Source: Companilactobacillus mishanensis (GTDB lineage: Bacteria > Bacillota > Bacilli > Lactobacillales > Lactobacillaceae). Taken from it: DNA of 64,000 nt. The translations under genes were made by a program, and so were the position numbers. The stretch covers positions 310,001 through 374,000 of the forward strand of contig NZ_RHON01000002.1 in the NCBI RefSeq assembly GCF_003946505.1, read 5' to 3'. Each line of letters opens with the position of its first letter. Position 1 is the stretch's first letter. Of the stretch, positions 36,181 through 45,726 are shown one piece after another. A model generated the notes under the pieces. That model ran no database searches. It saw only the letters and a program-made list of their open reading frames with translations, and was not told the DNA's origin.

Positions 36181-36822
36181 TTGAAGAAAAATAGTTTAAT
36201 CATTGGCTTTATTGCCAGTTTATTATTAGTTTTCGGGATTGCATTAGGAACAACTGCTAATGTTCAAGCAGCCAAGAGTAACTCACTTACATCGAGTCAT
36301 CCTGTTCAATACAACAAGAAGAAAAAAGAAGTTACATTGTTAACTACTGTTAATGGTACATACTTCACACAACCAACAAGACACGTAATTGTTAATGTTG
36401 ATGGTTCAAATGGAAACAAATCATTACTAAAGACAAATGCTACTCCAAAACAAATCTATAACGATTTGAAAAAAGTTGGTGCTAAACCTGGTGACAACTT
36501 AGATATGAAGTCTAAAGCAGGTTCAAAAGTAAAGGGTTCAAGTATCAAAGTATTCTTTGTTATCAATGGCAAACGTGTTAAAGCTGAAAAGGCTGTTCAA
36601 GTAAACAACAAGAATCTCAAGAAACTTGATTTCAAGTTTGGTGGAAACATGAAGACTAATAACAAAGCTAAGACTGGTTGTGTACTCTGCTTTGACAGTT
36701 GTCCTGTAGGTATCGTTTCAGGTGCTAAATACGGATACAAATATGGTGAACATTTCACTGGTAAATCAAGTGTTCTTCCTAAGGATGGTTCAAACCTTAA
36801 AGTCGTAATGCAAGTTAAATAA
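36181..36822 (+). CDS. Exported YdjY-domain protein
   Basis: A 213-residue protein starting at TTG (36181) behind GGGGG, with a signal peptide ending near NVQAA. The body matches the YdjY domain: KKEVTLLTTVNGTYFTQPTRHVIVN, then a cysteine-rich TGCVLCFDSCPVGIVSG. In E. coli ydjY lies in the same operon as ynjE-type genes. The clustered cysteines could bind metal or accept sulfur from the neighbouring rhodanese; this is inference. The function of the family is not known. Confidence 0.8.
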   Translation: MKKNSLIIGFIASLLLVFGIALGTTANVQAAKSNSLTSSHPVQYNKKKKEVTLLTTVNGTYFTQPTRHVIVNVDGSNGNKSLLKTNATPKQIYNDLKKVGAKPGDNLDMKSKAGSKVKGSSIKVFFVINGKRVKAEKAVQVNNKNLKKLDFKFGGNMKTNNKAKTGCVLCFDSCPVGIVSGAKYGYKYGEHFTGKSSVLPKDGSNLKVVMQVK

Positions 36823-36844
36823 TGTTTTCGGAAGAGAGTAAAAA

Positions 36845-37987
36845 ATGATGACGAGACTAAGAGTTATTTATAATGGAGTCGTCATTGGTATTCTTTGTGC
36901 TTTATTAGCATGGAAGTCAACTTGGCTTCAAATGAGAATGTCTTTAGGTTGGATCATACCTATCGTGGCGATCATAGTTTACTTATGTTACATGTACTAC
37001 GGTAAAAAATTACAACAGAATTGGGCGATTTTTAGATTTCCAGAAACGTTGGGAATAACGATTGTCTCATTTATACTATTATTGATGGTTTTTGGTTGGC
37101 AAGGATTCGTGACGGTATTAGGTGCTACTATCAGAGAGCTGTTTAAGGCTCAATGGTCGTTACCTTGGACTGCTGCAGTTATCGGAATAATTTTGTTGGT
37201 TTGGTTGATAGCACTATTTATTGATAGTCGTCTTCATCCGGTCGCAAAAATTGTTTCTGGTGATAAAATCAAAAAGCTAACTTTACAGAGTAAGATCAGC
37301 TTAGTTGTAACAATTGTTTTCTTAGTACTACTAGTTGGACTTTATTATGTAATTCCTGGCTATCACGATTTCATCAACAAGATGAGTATTATGTTGGCCA
37401 AACTTGATATCAAAGGTCTTCGAGACTATATCAATAGTTTTGGTGTTTGGGGTCCATTGATTTCTACATTGTTGATGGTCTTTCAATCTGTCCTCGCACC
37501 ATTGCCAGCGTTTGTATTGACCTTCGCCAATGCTTACTTATATGGCTGGTACTTCGGTGCAGCCTTATCTTGGGCAAGTGCTATGTTGGGAGCATTGTTG
37601 TGCTTCTACATTGCAAGAGGTATCGGTAGACCATTTGCTGAAAAAATTATTACTAAGAATGCACTTGGAAAAATGGACGGGTTCTTTGATGAATATGGGG
37701 ACTATACGATAATTATCTTACGTCTATTACCTTTCATATCGTTTGATGAGGTTAGCTATGGTGCTGGTTTCACAGATATGAAAGTTGGAAAATTCATGAT
37801 TGCTACCGGAATTGGACAACTACCAGCTACAATTGTTTATTCATTAGTTGGTGGAAGTTTGGATGGAAGCAAAATGATGATGTTTATTGCATTGATTGCA
37901 TTTATTCTTCTAGTTGTCATTTCATTGGTAGTTAGAAAAGTAATGTTGAATAAACAAGCAAAACGGAGTGTAGATGTCACTAAGTAA
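36845..37987 (+). CDS. TVP38/TMEM64 (VTT-domain) membrane protein with N-terminal membrane extension
   Basis: A 380-residue polytopic protein. Residues about 195-340 form the VTT (SNARE-associated/DedA-like) domain with the re-entrant helix regions GPLISTLLMVFQSVLAPLPAFVLTF and RLLPFISFDEVSYGAG. About 180 extra residues with four to five membrane segments precede it. Homologous to YdjX/YdjZ of E. coli. VTT proteins move lipid-linked or small charged substrates; the role here is unknown. The start may be 36845 or 36848 (ATGATG). Confidence 0.83.
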   Translation: MMTRLRVIYNGVVIGILCALLAWKSTWLQMRMSLGWIIPIVAIIVYLCYMYYGKKLQQNWAIFRFPETLGITIVSFILLLMVFGWQGFVTVLGATIRELFKAQWSLPWTAAVIGIILLVWLIALFIDSRLHPVAKIVSGDKIKKLTLQSKISLVVTIVFLVLLVGLYYVIPGYHDFINKMSIMLAKLDIKGLRDYINSFGVWGPLISTLLMVFQSVLAPLPAFVLTFANAYLYGWYFGAALSWASAMLGALLCFYIARGIGRPFAEKIITKNALGKMDGFFDEYGDYTIIILRLLPFISFDEVSYGAGFTDMKVGKFMIATGIGQLPATIVYSLVGGSLDGSKMMMFIALIAFILLVVISLVVRKVMLNKQAKRSVDVTK

Positions 37988-38002
37988 TTGTGAGGTTATG
38001 AG

Positions 38003-38656
38003 ATGAAAAAAGTTTTATCTTTTGTAGCAATAATTGCTATCGGTGTGTTTATTTTCTATAAAACAGGCCTGATCGACGAACTACACAACGTTTCTGCTAT
38101 GCAAACTTGGTTTCAGAATCAGGGCTTTATTGGGTACTTTGCATTTATTTTATTGAGTGTCGTAACTGCAGTATTTATGTTACCAGGAGGGATGCTGGCG
38201 GTAGTCGCCGGGATCGCTTTTGGAGGTTTTATTGGTGGATTGTTGACAGTTATCGGTAGTACTGTCGGTGCCAGTATTTCGTTTATTCTGGGTAGGACAT
38301 TATTAAAAGATGCAGTCGTTAAGAAGTACGGTGATAAGCCTACATTTAACAAAATAATGAACGGAGTAAATGAGAACGGCGTGGCATTTTTAATTCTGAC
38401 ACGTTTAGTTCCCATTTTTCCTTATGCGATACAAAGTTATGCGTATGCACTGACTCCAATGGGATTCTGGAAATTTTCACTTATTTCTGGGATAACAATG
38501 TTGCCAGCTTGCTTCATTTACGCATACATGGCATCGGATATTTTGACCCAAGGTTTGTCGTTCGAATTAGCAATTAAATTTACAATATTAGGAATTGTAT
38601 TGTTCCTATTAACATATGTACCAAAGAAAATTGCACAGCATAAAAAAATGATTTAA
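38003..38656 (+). CDS. TVP38/TMEM64 (VTT-domain) membrane protein
   Basis: A 217-residue protein, the second YdjX/YdjZ-like member: VFMLPGGMLAVVAGIAFGG, FILGRTLLKDAVVKKYGD, and LTRLVPIFPYAIQSYAYALT. GAGGTTATGAG precedes the ATG. The pair of TVP38 proteins flanking a YdjY gene is also the E. coli arrangement (ydjX-ydjY-ydjZ). Confidence 0.87.
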   Translation: MKKVLSFVAIIAIGVFIFYKTGLIDELHNVSAMQTWFQNQGFIGYFAFILLSVVTAVFMLPGGMLAVVAGIAFGGFIGGLLTVIGSTVGASISFILGRTLLKDAVVKKYGDKPTFNKIMNGVNENGVAFLILTRLVPIFPYAIQSYAYALTPMGFWKFSLISGITMLPACFIYAYMASDILTQGLSFELAIKFTILGIVLFLLTYVPKKIAQHKKMI

Positions 38657-38667
38657 GGGGGATTCTT

Positions 38668-39900
38668 GTGAGAGGGAAGAAATTATTGGCATTTCTAATG
38701 CCAATTTTTATTTTAGCTGGATGTTCCAGCAATAAAGACAGTGAGACTCAAAAACTACCTAACAGCTACAAGTCTGCTTTGAAAGAAGCAAAAGGGGAAA
38801 CTGTTACTTATTATGGATTTGGTGGTTCAGATACACAGAATTTGTGGATCGATAAAGTTGTTACACCAATGATGAAAGATAAGGGAATCACTTTAAAACG
38901 TGTTCCAATGGATATTGATACTATTCTTAACAAATTGACAACTGAAAAAGAAGCCGGCAAGACTTCCGGTAACATGGACGTTGTTTGGATCAACGGTGAG
39001 AATTTTTACAATGCTAAAAAGTTAGGATTACTTGCTGGACCAGTGAAGTCTAGTTTGATTCCTAATATGCAAAAATATATGGATCCTAATGATCCCGACG
39101 TAACAAAAGATATGTCGACACCGGTTGATCATTTGGAAATTCCTTACGGAAATGCACAGCTAGTTATGATCGGTAGCAAGTCAATGTTTAAGGGCGACTA
39201 CCCAACTAGCGCTGATAAGTTGATGACTTGGGCAAAAGCCAACCCTGGTAAATTAACTTACGTTGCTCCTCCAGATTTCACTGGTAGTGCCTTCATCCGT
39301 AATATTATTTATGAAACAGTTGGCTATAAAAAACTTAATGATGCTCCTGCTACAAAAGAGGGAGTTTATAAAGTTATCAAGCCAAGTTTGGACTATTTGA
39401 ATGAAATCAAGCCTTACTTATGGCAACAAGGTAAAACTTATCCTAAAACAACTGCTCAGTTAGATAAGATGTTCGCTGATCATCAAGTTGCCATGGACTT
39501 TTCATATAATCAAATGTACGCCGCAACTCAAAAACAAGATGGCCAATTTACTGACGATGCCCAATCATTTGTCTTTGATAAGGGAACAGTTGGTAACTTC
39601 AACTATCTAGCAATTCCAAAGACTTCTAAACAAAAGGCTGCAGCCATCGTTCTTATCAATACGATGCTCAGTGAAAAAGCTCAAACTGCTAGACTTAGTT
39701 TGAAGTATGGGGCGGTTGTTTCACCTTATTCAGCAGATAAAATGCCTTCAGCTATGACAGACAAGTTGAATAATTCAGACGATACCAATAATACTGTTCC
39801 AGTAAATGATCTTGCTAAGAAACGTTTACCTGAGGTTTCTGGTAAGAAGATTCCAATTATTGAGCAACTCTGGAAGGAACATGTTTTGAATGCTGACTAA
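38668..39900 (+). CDS. ABC importer substrate-binding lipoprotein (YnjB-like)
   Basis: This 410-residue lipoprotein starts at GTG behind AAGGGGG, with lipobox ILAGC near residue 19. The segments GNMDVVWINGENFYNAKKLGLL and PVDHLEIPYGNAQLVMIG match E. coli YnjB closely in pattern. It should capture a ligand outside the membrane for the two permeases and ATPase that follow. The ligand is unknown. The next gene starts inside its last codons (overlap of 11 bases). Confidence 0.88.
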   Translation: MRGKKLLAFLMPIFILAGCSSNKDSETQKLPNSYKSALKEAKGETVTYYGFGGSDTQNLWIDKVVTPMMKDKGITLKRVPMDIDTILNKLTTEKEAGKTSGNMDVVWINGENFYNAKKLGLLAGPVKSSLIPNMQKYMDPNDPDVTKDMSTPVDHLEIPYGNAQLVMIGSKSMFKGDYPTSADKLMTWAKANPGKLTYVAPPDFTGSAFIRNIIYETVGYKKLNDAPATKEGVYKVIKPSLDYLNEIKPYLWQQGKTYPKTTAQLDKMFADHQVAMDFSYNQMYAATQKQDGQFTDDAQSFVFDKGTVGNFNYLAIPKTSKQKAAAIVLINTMLSEKAQTARLSLKYGAVVSPYSADKMPSAMTDKLNNSDDTNNTVPVNDLAKKRLPEVSGKKIPIIEQLWKEHVLNAD

Positions 39901-40768
39901 AAAGAAATTAGTTTTGTTGCTTAGTCCATTTTATTTGTTCTTTATCTTATTTTTCGTCAGTGCGATCATCAGATCCTTTATTACCAGTCTGGGTTATTAT
40001 CCGATCCTTGATCAAACAAAAATAAGTTTGAATAATTACCTGGATGTTTTTCATGACAAAATGTTTCTGACAATTTGTCTTCGCACGATGGTTTTCGCAA
40101 TTATCAGTGCTTTATTTGCCTGTGCATTGGGTTTGATAATAGCAAATTATTTCAATCAGAAAAATAGTAGAGTAAGTGGATTCTTCTATAAAGTGTCCCA
40201 ATTACCTGTAATGTTGCCACACATATTTATTGTGCTGGCACTTTTGCAGTTATTGAGCCAAACAGGATTAATACCAAGTTTGTTAGTTCATCTAGGATTG
40301 ATAAAGTCATATTCTGATTTTCCGTTGATCCTAAATGACCAGAAGCAAATTGGAATTTTCCTGACTTATTTGTGGAAAGAAACGCCATACGTGATTGTCA
40401 CTTTGATATTGGTTTTGAGACAGATTGGTTCAAAGTACCAAGCCGTCAGCCTTAATTTAGGCGCTTCAAAATGGCAGACTTTTTGGCATGTGACTTTACC
40501 ATTAGTTCAGCCAGCGTTGGTGAACGCATTTATCATCAACTTTTCATTTAATTTTGGTTCATATGAAGTTCCTTTCTTGTTGGGAAACCAGCAGAAGGAG
40601 CTTTTGCCAGTTTATGTCTATGATTTGTACGTTCAAGGCGACATTACCCAGATACCACACGTCATGAGCTTGAATTTAGTGCTTTCATTGGCTTCAATCA
40701 TAATTGCGGCTGTAGCAATTTTGATTTCAAGAAAACTTCCAGGTGGTCATAACGGAGGTGTCAGATGA
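39890..40768 (+). CDS. ABC importer permease, first half of YnjC
   Basis: A 292-residue type I ABC permease with six membrane segments and the EAA-like loop AVSLNLGASKWQTFWHVTLPLVQPA. E. coli YnjC is a single double-length permease; here the two halves are separate genes that overlap by four bases. Confidence 0.88.
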   Translation: MLTKKKLVLLLSPFYLFFILFFVSAIIRSFITSLGYYPILDQTKISLNNYLDVFHDKMFLTICLRTMVFAIISALFACALGLIIANYFNQKNSRVSGFFYKVSQLPVMLPHIFIVLALLQLLSQTGLIPSLLVHLGLIKSYSDFPLILNDQKQIGIFLTYLWKETPYVIVTLILVLRQIGSKYQAVSLNLGASKWQTFWHVTLPLVQPALVNAFIINFSFNFGSYEVPFLLGNQQKELLPVYVYDLYVQGDITQIPHVMSLNLVLSLASIIIAAVAILISRKLPGGHNGGVR

Positions 40769-41559
40769 GACGACTTAATCGATACCTTATATTTATGATT
40801 TCATTATTGGTTATTTTGATGCCACTGATGGTGATCATTGTTTTGTCGGCCGGGACCAATTGGCATTATCCAGATTTATGGCCTCAGACTTTTAATATGA
40901 ATTATGTTTTCAAAATGTTGTTTTCCAATCATGAATTACTGTCTTCACTTTCATCGAGTATCACATTAGCCATTGGGACAGTTATTTTAACTTTGGTTAT
41001 TGCGTACCCAACAGCAATTGCGCTCTCTTATTATGATTTCAAAGGAAAATCATTTTTGAATGTGCTGATTTATTTGCCTTTAATAATTCCGAGTATCGCT
41101 GTGTTGACCAATATGGATTTCGTCATGATCAAGTTTGGACTGGAAGGCAGTTATTTTGGTGTGGTAGCGGTTCATACATTATTTGCATTGCCATACGCCA
41201 TCAAGTTGCTGGTCGACAATCTAAGCGTTCTGAAGAATAAATATGAGTTAGCTAGTTTGAATTTGGGGGCTTCTTCAAGACAAACATTTATTCATGTGAC
41301 GTTACCGTTGAGCCGATTAGGTTTACAGGGTGCTGTCATGATGAGTTACATAATTTCAATGACTCAGTATTTGGGGACGTTGTTGATCGGTAATGGAAAT
41401 TTTCTCACGTTGTCAGTCAGAATGTTTCCATTCACACAATCGGGAAAATATCAGATTGCCGCTATCTACGCGATTATGTTTATGTTGGTCACTTTGATTC
41501 CACTGTACATAATTGATGTATTGATCACGCCAAGAAGAAAGGAGGTCCGTGCAGAATGA
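40765..41559 (+). CDS. ABC importer permease, second half of YnjC
   Basis: A 264-residue type I ABC permease with the EAA-like loop LASLNLGASSRQTFIHVTLPLSRLG. ATGA-type overlap with both neighbours shows tight translational coupling. It forms the channel with the preceding permease. Confidence 0.88.
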   Translation: MRRLNRYLIFMISLLVILMPLMVIIVLSAGTNWHYPDLWPQTFNMNYVFKMLFSNHELLSSLSSSITLAIGTVILTLVIAYPTAIALSYYDFKGKSFLNVLIYLPLIIPSIAVLTNMDFVMIKFGLEGSYFGVVAVHTLFALPYAIKLLVDNLSVLKNKYELASLNLGASSRQTFIHVTLPLSRLGLQGAVMMSYIISMTQYLGTLLIGNGNFLTLSVRMFPFTQSGKYQIAAIYAIMFMLVTLIPLYIIDVLITPRRKEVRAE

Positions 41560-42545
41560 CCTATTATCTGAAAAATTTGTCACAAGTTAAAAGTAAACAA
41601 AAGATACTAGATAACATTAATTTAGAGATTCCTGAAGATAGTATTTTTGCGATTCTCGGACCTTCGGGAAGTGGTAAGACGACACTTCTGAATATCTTGG
41701 CACAGTTAGATCAGCCTAGTTCTGGTGAATTTATTGCGGATGATGACAATGATCCTAAAGGAATTATGGTATTTCAAGATTATCGATTGTTTCCACATAT
41801 GACAGTTTTCCAAAATGTTACTTTTGGATTGAGAATGAATAAAGTCAACAAAAAGGAAATCAAAAAACGTGCTCAAGAGATTTTGGAAGTCACTAATATT
41901 TCTGAGTTGTCAAAACGTTATCCGGATGAGCTTTCAGGTGGTCAACAGCAACGTGTTGCTTTGGCGAGAGCCTTGATTTTGAATCCTAAATTACTCCTGA
42001 TGGATGAACCATTTTCTAGTTTGGATGAAGGATTACGTAAAGAAATGCTGAACTTTGTAAAACAGTTGCAGCAGAAATTCCATTTGACGATAATTTTTGT
42101 AACTCATTACAAGACTGAAGCATATTTGTTATCAAATCGAGTTGGTATTTTATTAGATGGCGTCATCAAACAAGTCGATTCTCCACGTGACTTGGAACAA
42201 TCTCCTAACAGTATCGAGGTTGCTAAATTCTTAGGACAATCGAATTTGATTTCTGGAGAAATTGACAATGATCGATTCCAATCGAATGTTTATTCTGGAC
42301 CAGTTGAGACTGAGCAGACTGAACAAGGTCAGTTATATCTGCCATATTCTGGTTTAGTAAAAATAGATGAGACTAGCTATCCAGCATTTGTTGGAAAAGT
42401 TTTAAATAAAGCTTGGTTTGGTGAAAATGAACAAGTGATTATTGAGGTAAATGGTGAGACGATTTTTCTGAATTTGCCTACTGATAGCGTTGAAGTTGAT
42501 CACAATTATCCATTTTATTTTAAAAAGATTCCGAAGGTGTTTTAG
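41556..42545 (+). CDS. ABC importer ATP-binding protein (YnjD-like)
   Basis: A 329-residue ATPase with Walker A GPSGSGKTT, signature LSGGQQQRVALARAL and Walker B LLLMDEPFSSLD, plus a C-terminal extension from about residue 215 that looks like a regulatory TOBE-type region; E. coli YnjD lacks it. AGGAGG precedes the ATG, which overlaps the permease end. It energises uptake of the unknown YnjB-type ligand. Confidence 0.87.
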   Translation: MTYYLKNLSQVKSKQKILDNINLEIPEDSIFAILGPSGSGKTTLLNILAQLDQPSSGEFIADDDNDPKGIMVFQDYRLFPHMTVFQNVTFGLRMNKVNKKEIKKRAQEILEVTNISELSKRYPDELSGGQQQRVALARALILNPKLLLMDEPFSSLDEGLRKEMLNFVKQLQQKFHLTIIFVTHYKTEAYLLSNRVGILLDGVIKQVDSPRDLEQSPNSIEVAKFLGQSNLISGEIDNDRFQSNVYSGPVETEQTEQGQLYLPYSGLVKIDETSYPAFVGKVLNKAWFGENEQVIIEVNGETIFLNLPTDSVEVDHNYPFYFKKIPKVF

Positions 42546-43223
42546 ATGTGGTTGTCGATTATAATTCCCACATTTAGGGATGACGAGGGCTTAACAAAAC
42601 TGTTGAGCCAAGTTGAGAATTGGGATTTAACGGATACCGAAGTCATTATTGTGGATGGTGAGTCGCGTAACAGCCCCAGATTTTTACCTAGTTTTGTAAA
42701 ATATTTGTCCTCACCTGAAGCTAACCGTGGCGTACAATTACGATATGGTGCAGATTCATCTATGGGTGAAAATCTATTATTCATTCATGCTGATTCTGTG
42801 TTCGTATCAGGCTCTCCGCTTTCTACTTTGAAAAATACATCGGCAATGATCGGTTTCTTTACTTTGAAGTTTGACCGAGATACCAGTTTTTACAAAATAA
42901 TGGAATTTGGATCAAATCTTCGAGCAAGAGTTGGAAAGCAAATCTTTGGTGATCAAGGACTGTTTATCAATAAGAAGCTGTATCAGTTTGTTGGTGGTTA
43001 CCCAGCCCAACCATTGATGGAAGATATGGAACTTAGCATGAAGCTGGGGAAGACTGGCGTACCATTTACCCAGTTTAGTGACCAGATTCAGACTAGTGGA
43101 AGAAAATATCGTTCCGAGGGAAAACTAACATCATTCTTTAAAATGCAATTTTTCAAAATGCTGTATTGGAGTGGTACTAGTCCTGAAAAATTGAGTAAAG
43201 TTTATTATAGAAAGGAAAAATAA
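42546..43223 (+). CDS. GT2 glycosyltransferase of the TIGR04283 type
   Basis: This 225-residue GT-A protein has LSIIIPTFRDDEGLTKLL, VIIVDGESRNSPRFLP, LFIHADSVF (DxD-like) and PLMEDMELSMKLGKTG. This short form matches the rSAM/selenodomain- or arsenosugar-associated transferase 2 family, not the exopolysaccharide GT2s. It starts on the base after the ATPase stop. No radical SAM gene lies in the window. The acceptor is unknown. Confidence 0.78.
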   Translation: MWLSIIIPTFRDDEGLTKLLSQVENWDLTDTEVIIVDGESRNSPRFLPSFVKYLSSPEANRGVQLRYGADSSMGENLLFIHADSVFVSGSPLSTLKNTSAMIGFFTLKFDRDTSFYKIMEFGSNLRARVGKQIFGDQGLFINKKLYQFVGGYPAQPLMEDMELSMKLGKTGVPFTQFSDQIQTSGRKYRSEGKLTSFFKMQFFKMLYWSGTSPEKLSKVYYRKEK

Positions 43224-44225
43224 ATGACTGAATCAATGATCGATAATATTTCAGACTATTTAAATGACAAACAAATATTAGAATCAATCGGTTTCGCCGA
43301 TTTAAAATCTGTTTCCTTTCTAGCTCAAGGTGAGTACAACCGAAACTATTTGATTGAAGATACATCCGGGGAAAAGCTAGTTTTCCGGATCAATTATGGA
43401 TCACAAATAAACGTCCAAAAACAAGCACGTTACGAGTATGATGCTTTGAAAATTTTGGAACCGAGTGAACATACTCCGGTTGCATATTACTTGGATGATT
43501 CCCAACAAGATTTTCCCATGGACATCTTGATCGAGCAATATTTGCCAGGTAGGCCATTGGATTACCAGAGAGATTTGAAGATGGCAGCTGAAATTTTTGC
43601 CTCAATTCATAATTTGGATATGTCGCAAAATGATATTTCAAAATTAAAGATAGAACAGAGTATTTGTTCAGATCGAATCAAAGAAGCTGAACAGTTATTA
43701 CAACCTGTCGCCAACACTGACAAGTTGGAACCTGAAGAAATTAAAATACTGTTCGATTTGAAGAATTGGTGTGAGAAAAATAATGCCGACGAATACTTCA
43801 AGTCACAGCCGCTTTGCTTAGTCAATACAGAAGTTAACTCAGGAAATTTTTTGATAACAGATGACTACGGATGGTTGATTGATTGGGAAAAACCAGTCAT
43901 CAGCAGTTATGTCCAAGATTTATCTCAATTTATGGTCGAGACTACAACGCTGTTCAGGACAACAGAAACTTTGTCTAAGGAACAAGTTGATTTATTTTTG
44001 AATCGTTATTGTAATTTGACCAAAAAATCAATTGATGAAGTTAAGCAGAGTCTAAAGTTGTACATGCCATTCATGCTGCTGAGGGCGTTATCGTGGTGTG
44101 GTATGTTAGTAGCAACGTATGATGAAAAACCAATTCAAAACGAGGATATTTTACATGTTTCACAATCATTTTTAGAACCTGATTTTGCAATACCTTTACT
44201 TAAAAAATATGGGGTGACAGTTTGA
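43224..44225 (+). CDS. APH/choline-kinase-fold protein with altered catalytic motif
   Basis: A 333-residue kinase-fold protein: nucleotide lobe FLAQGEYNRNYLIED, LVFRINYG (ATP lysine replaced by Arg), and the metal motif WLIDWEKP. The catalytic loop expected as HxDxxxxN reads NTEVNSGN, so His is Asn and the general-base Asp is Glu. It may phosphorylate slowly, use different chemistry, or be a pseudokinase. It starts immediately after the glycosyltransferase, and its stop overlaps the next start. Confidence 0.75.
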   Translation: MTESMIDNISDYLNDKQILESIGFADLKSVSFLAQGEYNRNYLIEDTSGEKLVFRINYGSQINVQKQARYEYDALKILEPSEHTPVAYYLDDSQQDFPMDILIEQYLPGRPLDYQRDLKMAAEIFASIHNLDMSQNDISKLKIEQSICSDRIKEAEQLLQPVANTDKLEPEEIKILFDLKNWCEKNNADEYFKSQPLCLVNTEVNSGNFLITDDYGWLIDWEKPVISSYVQDLSQFMVETTTLFRTTETLSKEQVDLFLNRYCNLTKKSIDEVKQSLKLYMPFMLLRALSWCGMLVATYDEKPIQNEDILHVSQSFLEPDFAIPLLKKYGVTV

Positions 44226-44857
44226 GTAAGAACGCTTATATAATTTTTTCCAAAATACCGGAGGCAGGCTTTGTTAAAACTAGAATGCAGCCAGATCTAA
44301 CACCAGAGGATTCTTCGAGAATACAATCACGGATGTTGACGCATATTATCGAATTGAGCGAAAGCTTAGAAGATTTAGCCGATGTATTCCTGGTATACCA
44401 AGCACATGATGAACGAATTAAGAACGAGTTTTTATCAAAAGTTCCCACCGATATCCAGACCTTTCCACAAGTTGGCGAGATTTTAGGTAATAAGATGAGT
44501 ACAGCCATCAAGACGGTTCAAAGAATGGGTTATGACAAAGTTGTTTTAACGGGAAGTGATATTCCTGGTTTAACTGCGGATGTTGTTAGATCAGCCTTTG
44601 ATGGCTTAACTGACCATGATGTGACTCTCGGACCAACCTTTGATGGCGGCTATTATCTCTTTGGGACTAACGATCATGATTCGGACGAATTTCTAGATGC
44701 AGACATTTCTTGGAGTACTAACAGTGTCTTGGAAACTACCATTACTTTATTCAAACAGGCCCATAAGAGTTGCTTTCTAACTGATGCATTGCTTGATGTT
44801 GATTTTAAGAGAGATTTGAAACAGCTTGATAATAAAACCGTACAGGAGTTGCTATGA
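44222..44857 (+). CDS. DUF2064/TIGR04282-type glycosyl- or nucleotidyltransferase
   Basis: This 211-residue protein has the family signature YIIFSKIPEAGFVKTRMQP, LTGSDIPGLTADVV and DVTLGPTFDGGYYLFG. These are the hallmarks of the GT-A-fold DUF2064 group named rSAM/selenodomain- or arsenosugar-associated transferase 1. The usual partner is the TIGR04283 protein, present two genes upstream. It starts at TTG overlapping the kinase stop. Confidence 0.85.
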   Translation: MSKNAYIIFSKIPEAGFVKTRMQPDLTPEDSSRIQSRMLTHIIELSESLEDLADVFLVYQAHDERIKNEFLSKVPTDIQTFPQVGEILGNKMSTAIKTVQRMGYDKVVLTGSDIPGLTADVVRSAFDGLTDHDVTLGPTFDGGYYLFGTNDHDSDEFLDADISWSTNSVLETTITLFKQAHKSCFLTDALLDVDFKRDLKQLDNKTVQELL

Positions 44858-45711
44858 AATTAATTTACGATTGTGATAATACCATGGGACTCAAAGAGAA
44901 AGATGTCGATGATGGATTGGCACTTCTATATTTGAACAAACAGTCTGATATTGATATTTTGGGATTAACTTTGACGTTTGGTAATGGAACTGTTAAGCAA
45001 GTTGAACGACAGACTAGTCAAATGATCGATATGTTTTCACTCGAAATACCATACTATTTAGGTAATGAGAAGGACACTGAGGGGACTTCACCAGCGGCGG
45101 AATATTTAGTCGAACAGGTCAATAAATATCCTGGAGAAATAACTATTTTAGCTACTGGTAGTTTAAGAAATATGAAAGATGCACAAGACATTGATTCGAA
45201 TTTCTATGACAAGGTTGCGCAAATAGTAATCATGGGTGGCCGATTTGATGATTTATTCATTAACAATATCCATGTGGATGAATTAAATTTTTCCATTTGT
45301 CCCGCAGGATTTGAGAGCGTCTTTAAAGGATCCACTAAATTGACAATTGTCAGTGGACAATACATTTCAGATAAGCCAACTCTGCGTTCTGATTTTAGGT
45401 TCTTAAAGTCCAGTGATGATGATAAAAACACATGGTTACACGAGACACTTTCAAATTGGATGGTGTTTAATCAAAAAATTTGGCAACTGGATGGGTTCAT
45501 CAATTGGGATACGTTGACAGCCTTTGCGATAACTAAACCAGATTATTTCAAGACTGAAACTGTCACAACGAATAACGAACGGGCTGACTTTTCAACAGGC
45601 CTGATAGTGATGGATCCTAGTGGTGATAGACAAATCAATTTAGTGACCGATGTTCCTGGATTGACACAAATCAATCTGGAACTAGTGTCGGCGTTAAACT
45701 CATATTTGTAG
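44854..45711 (+). CDS. Nucleoside hydrolase-family protein with interrupted metal motif
   Basis: A 285-residue protein of the inosine-uridine hydrolase family. The N-terminal calcium motif, normally DxDxxxDD, is DCDNTMGLKEKDVDDGLALL, with about six extra residues between the halves. ILATGSLRNM, IVIMGGRF and INWDTLTAFAI follow the family order. It should cleave an N-glycosidic bond of a nucleoside-like compound, releasing base and sugar. It overlaps the previous gene by four bases. Confidence 0.82.
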   Translation: MKLIYDCDNTMGLKEKDVDDGLALLYLNKQSDIDILGLTLTFGNGTVKQVERQTSQMIDMFSLEIPYYLGNEKDTEGTSPAAEYLVEQVNKYPGEITILATGSLRNMKDAQDIDSNFYDKVAQIVIMGGRFDDLFINNIHVDELNFSICPAGFESVFKGSTKLTIVSGQYISDKPTLRSDFRFLKSSDDDKNTWLHETLSNWMVFNQKIWQLDGFINWDTLTAFAITKPDYFKTETVTTNNERADFSTGLIVMDPSGDRQINLVTDVPGLTQINLELVSALNSYL

Positions 45712-45726
45712 CTAAAAGGGGAATAA

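Noticed and set aside
42546..45711. Assigning the operon to arsenosugar synthesis outright
   Set aside because: No ArsM or ArsS (radical SAM) gene is present in the window; only the two transferase families point that way.
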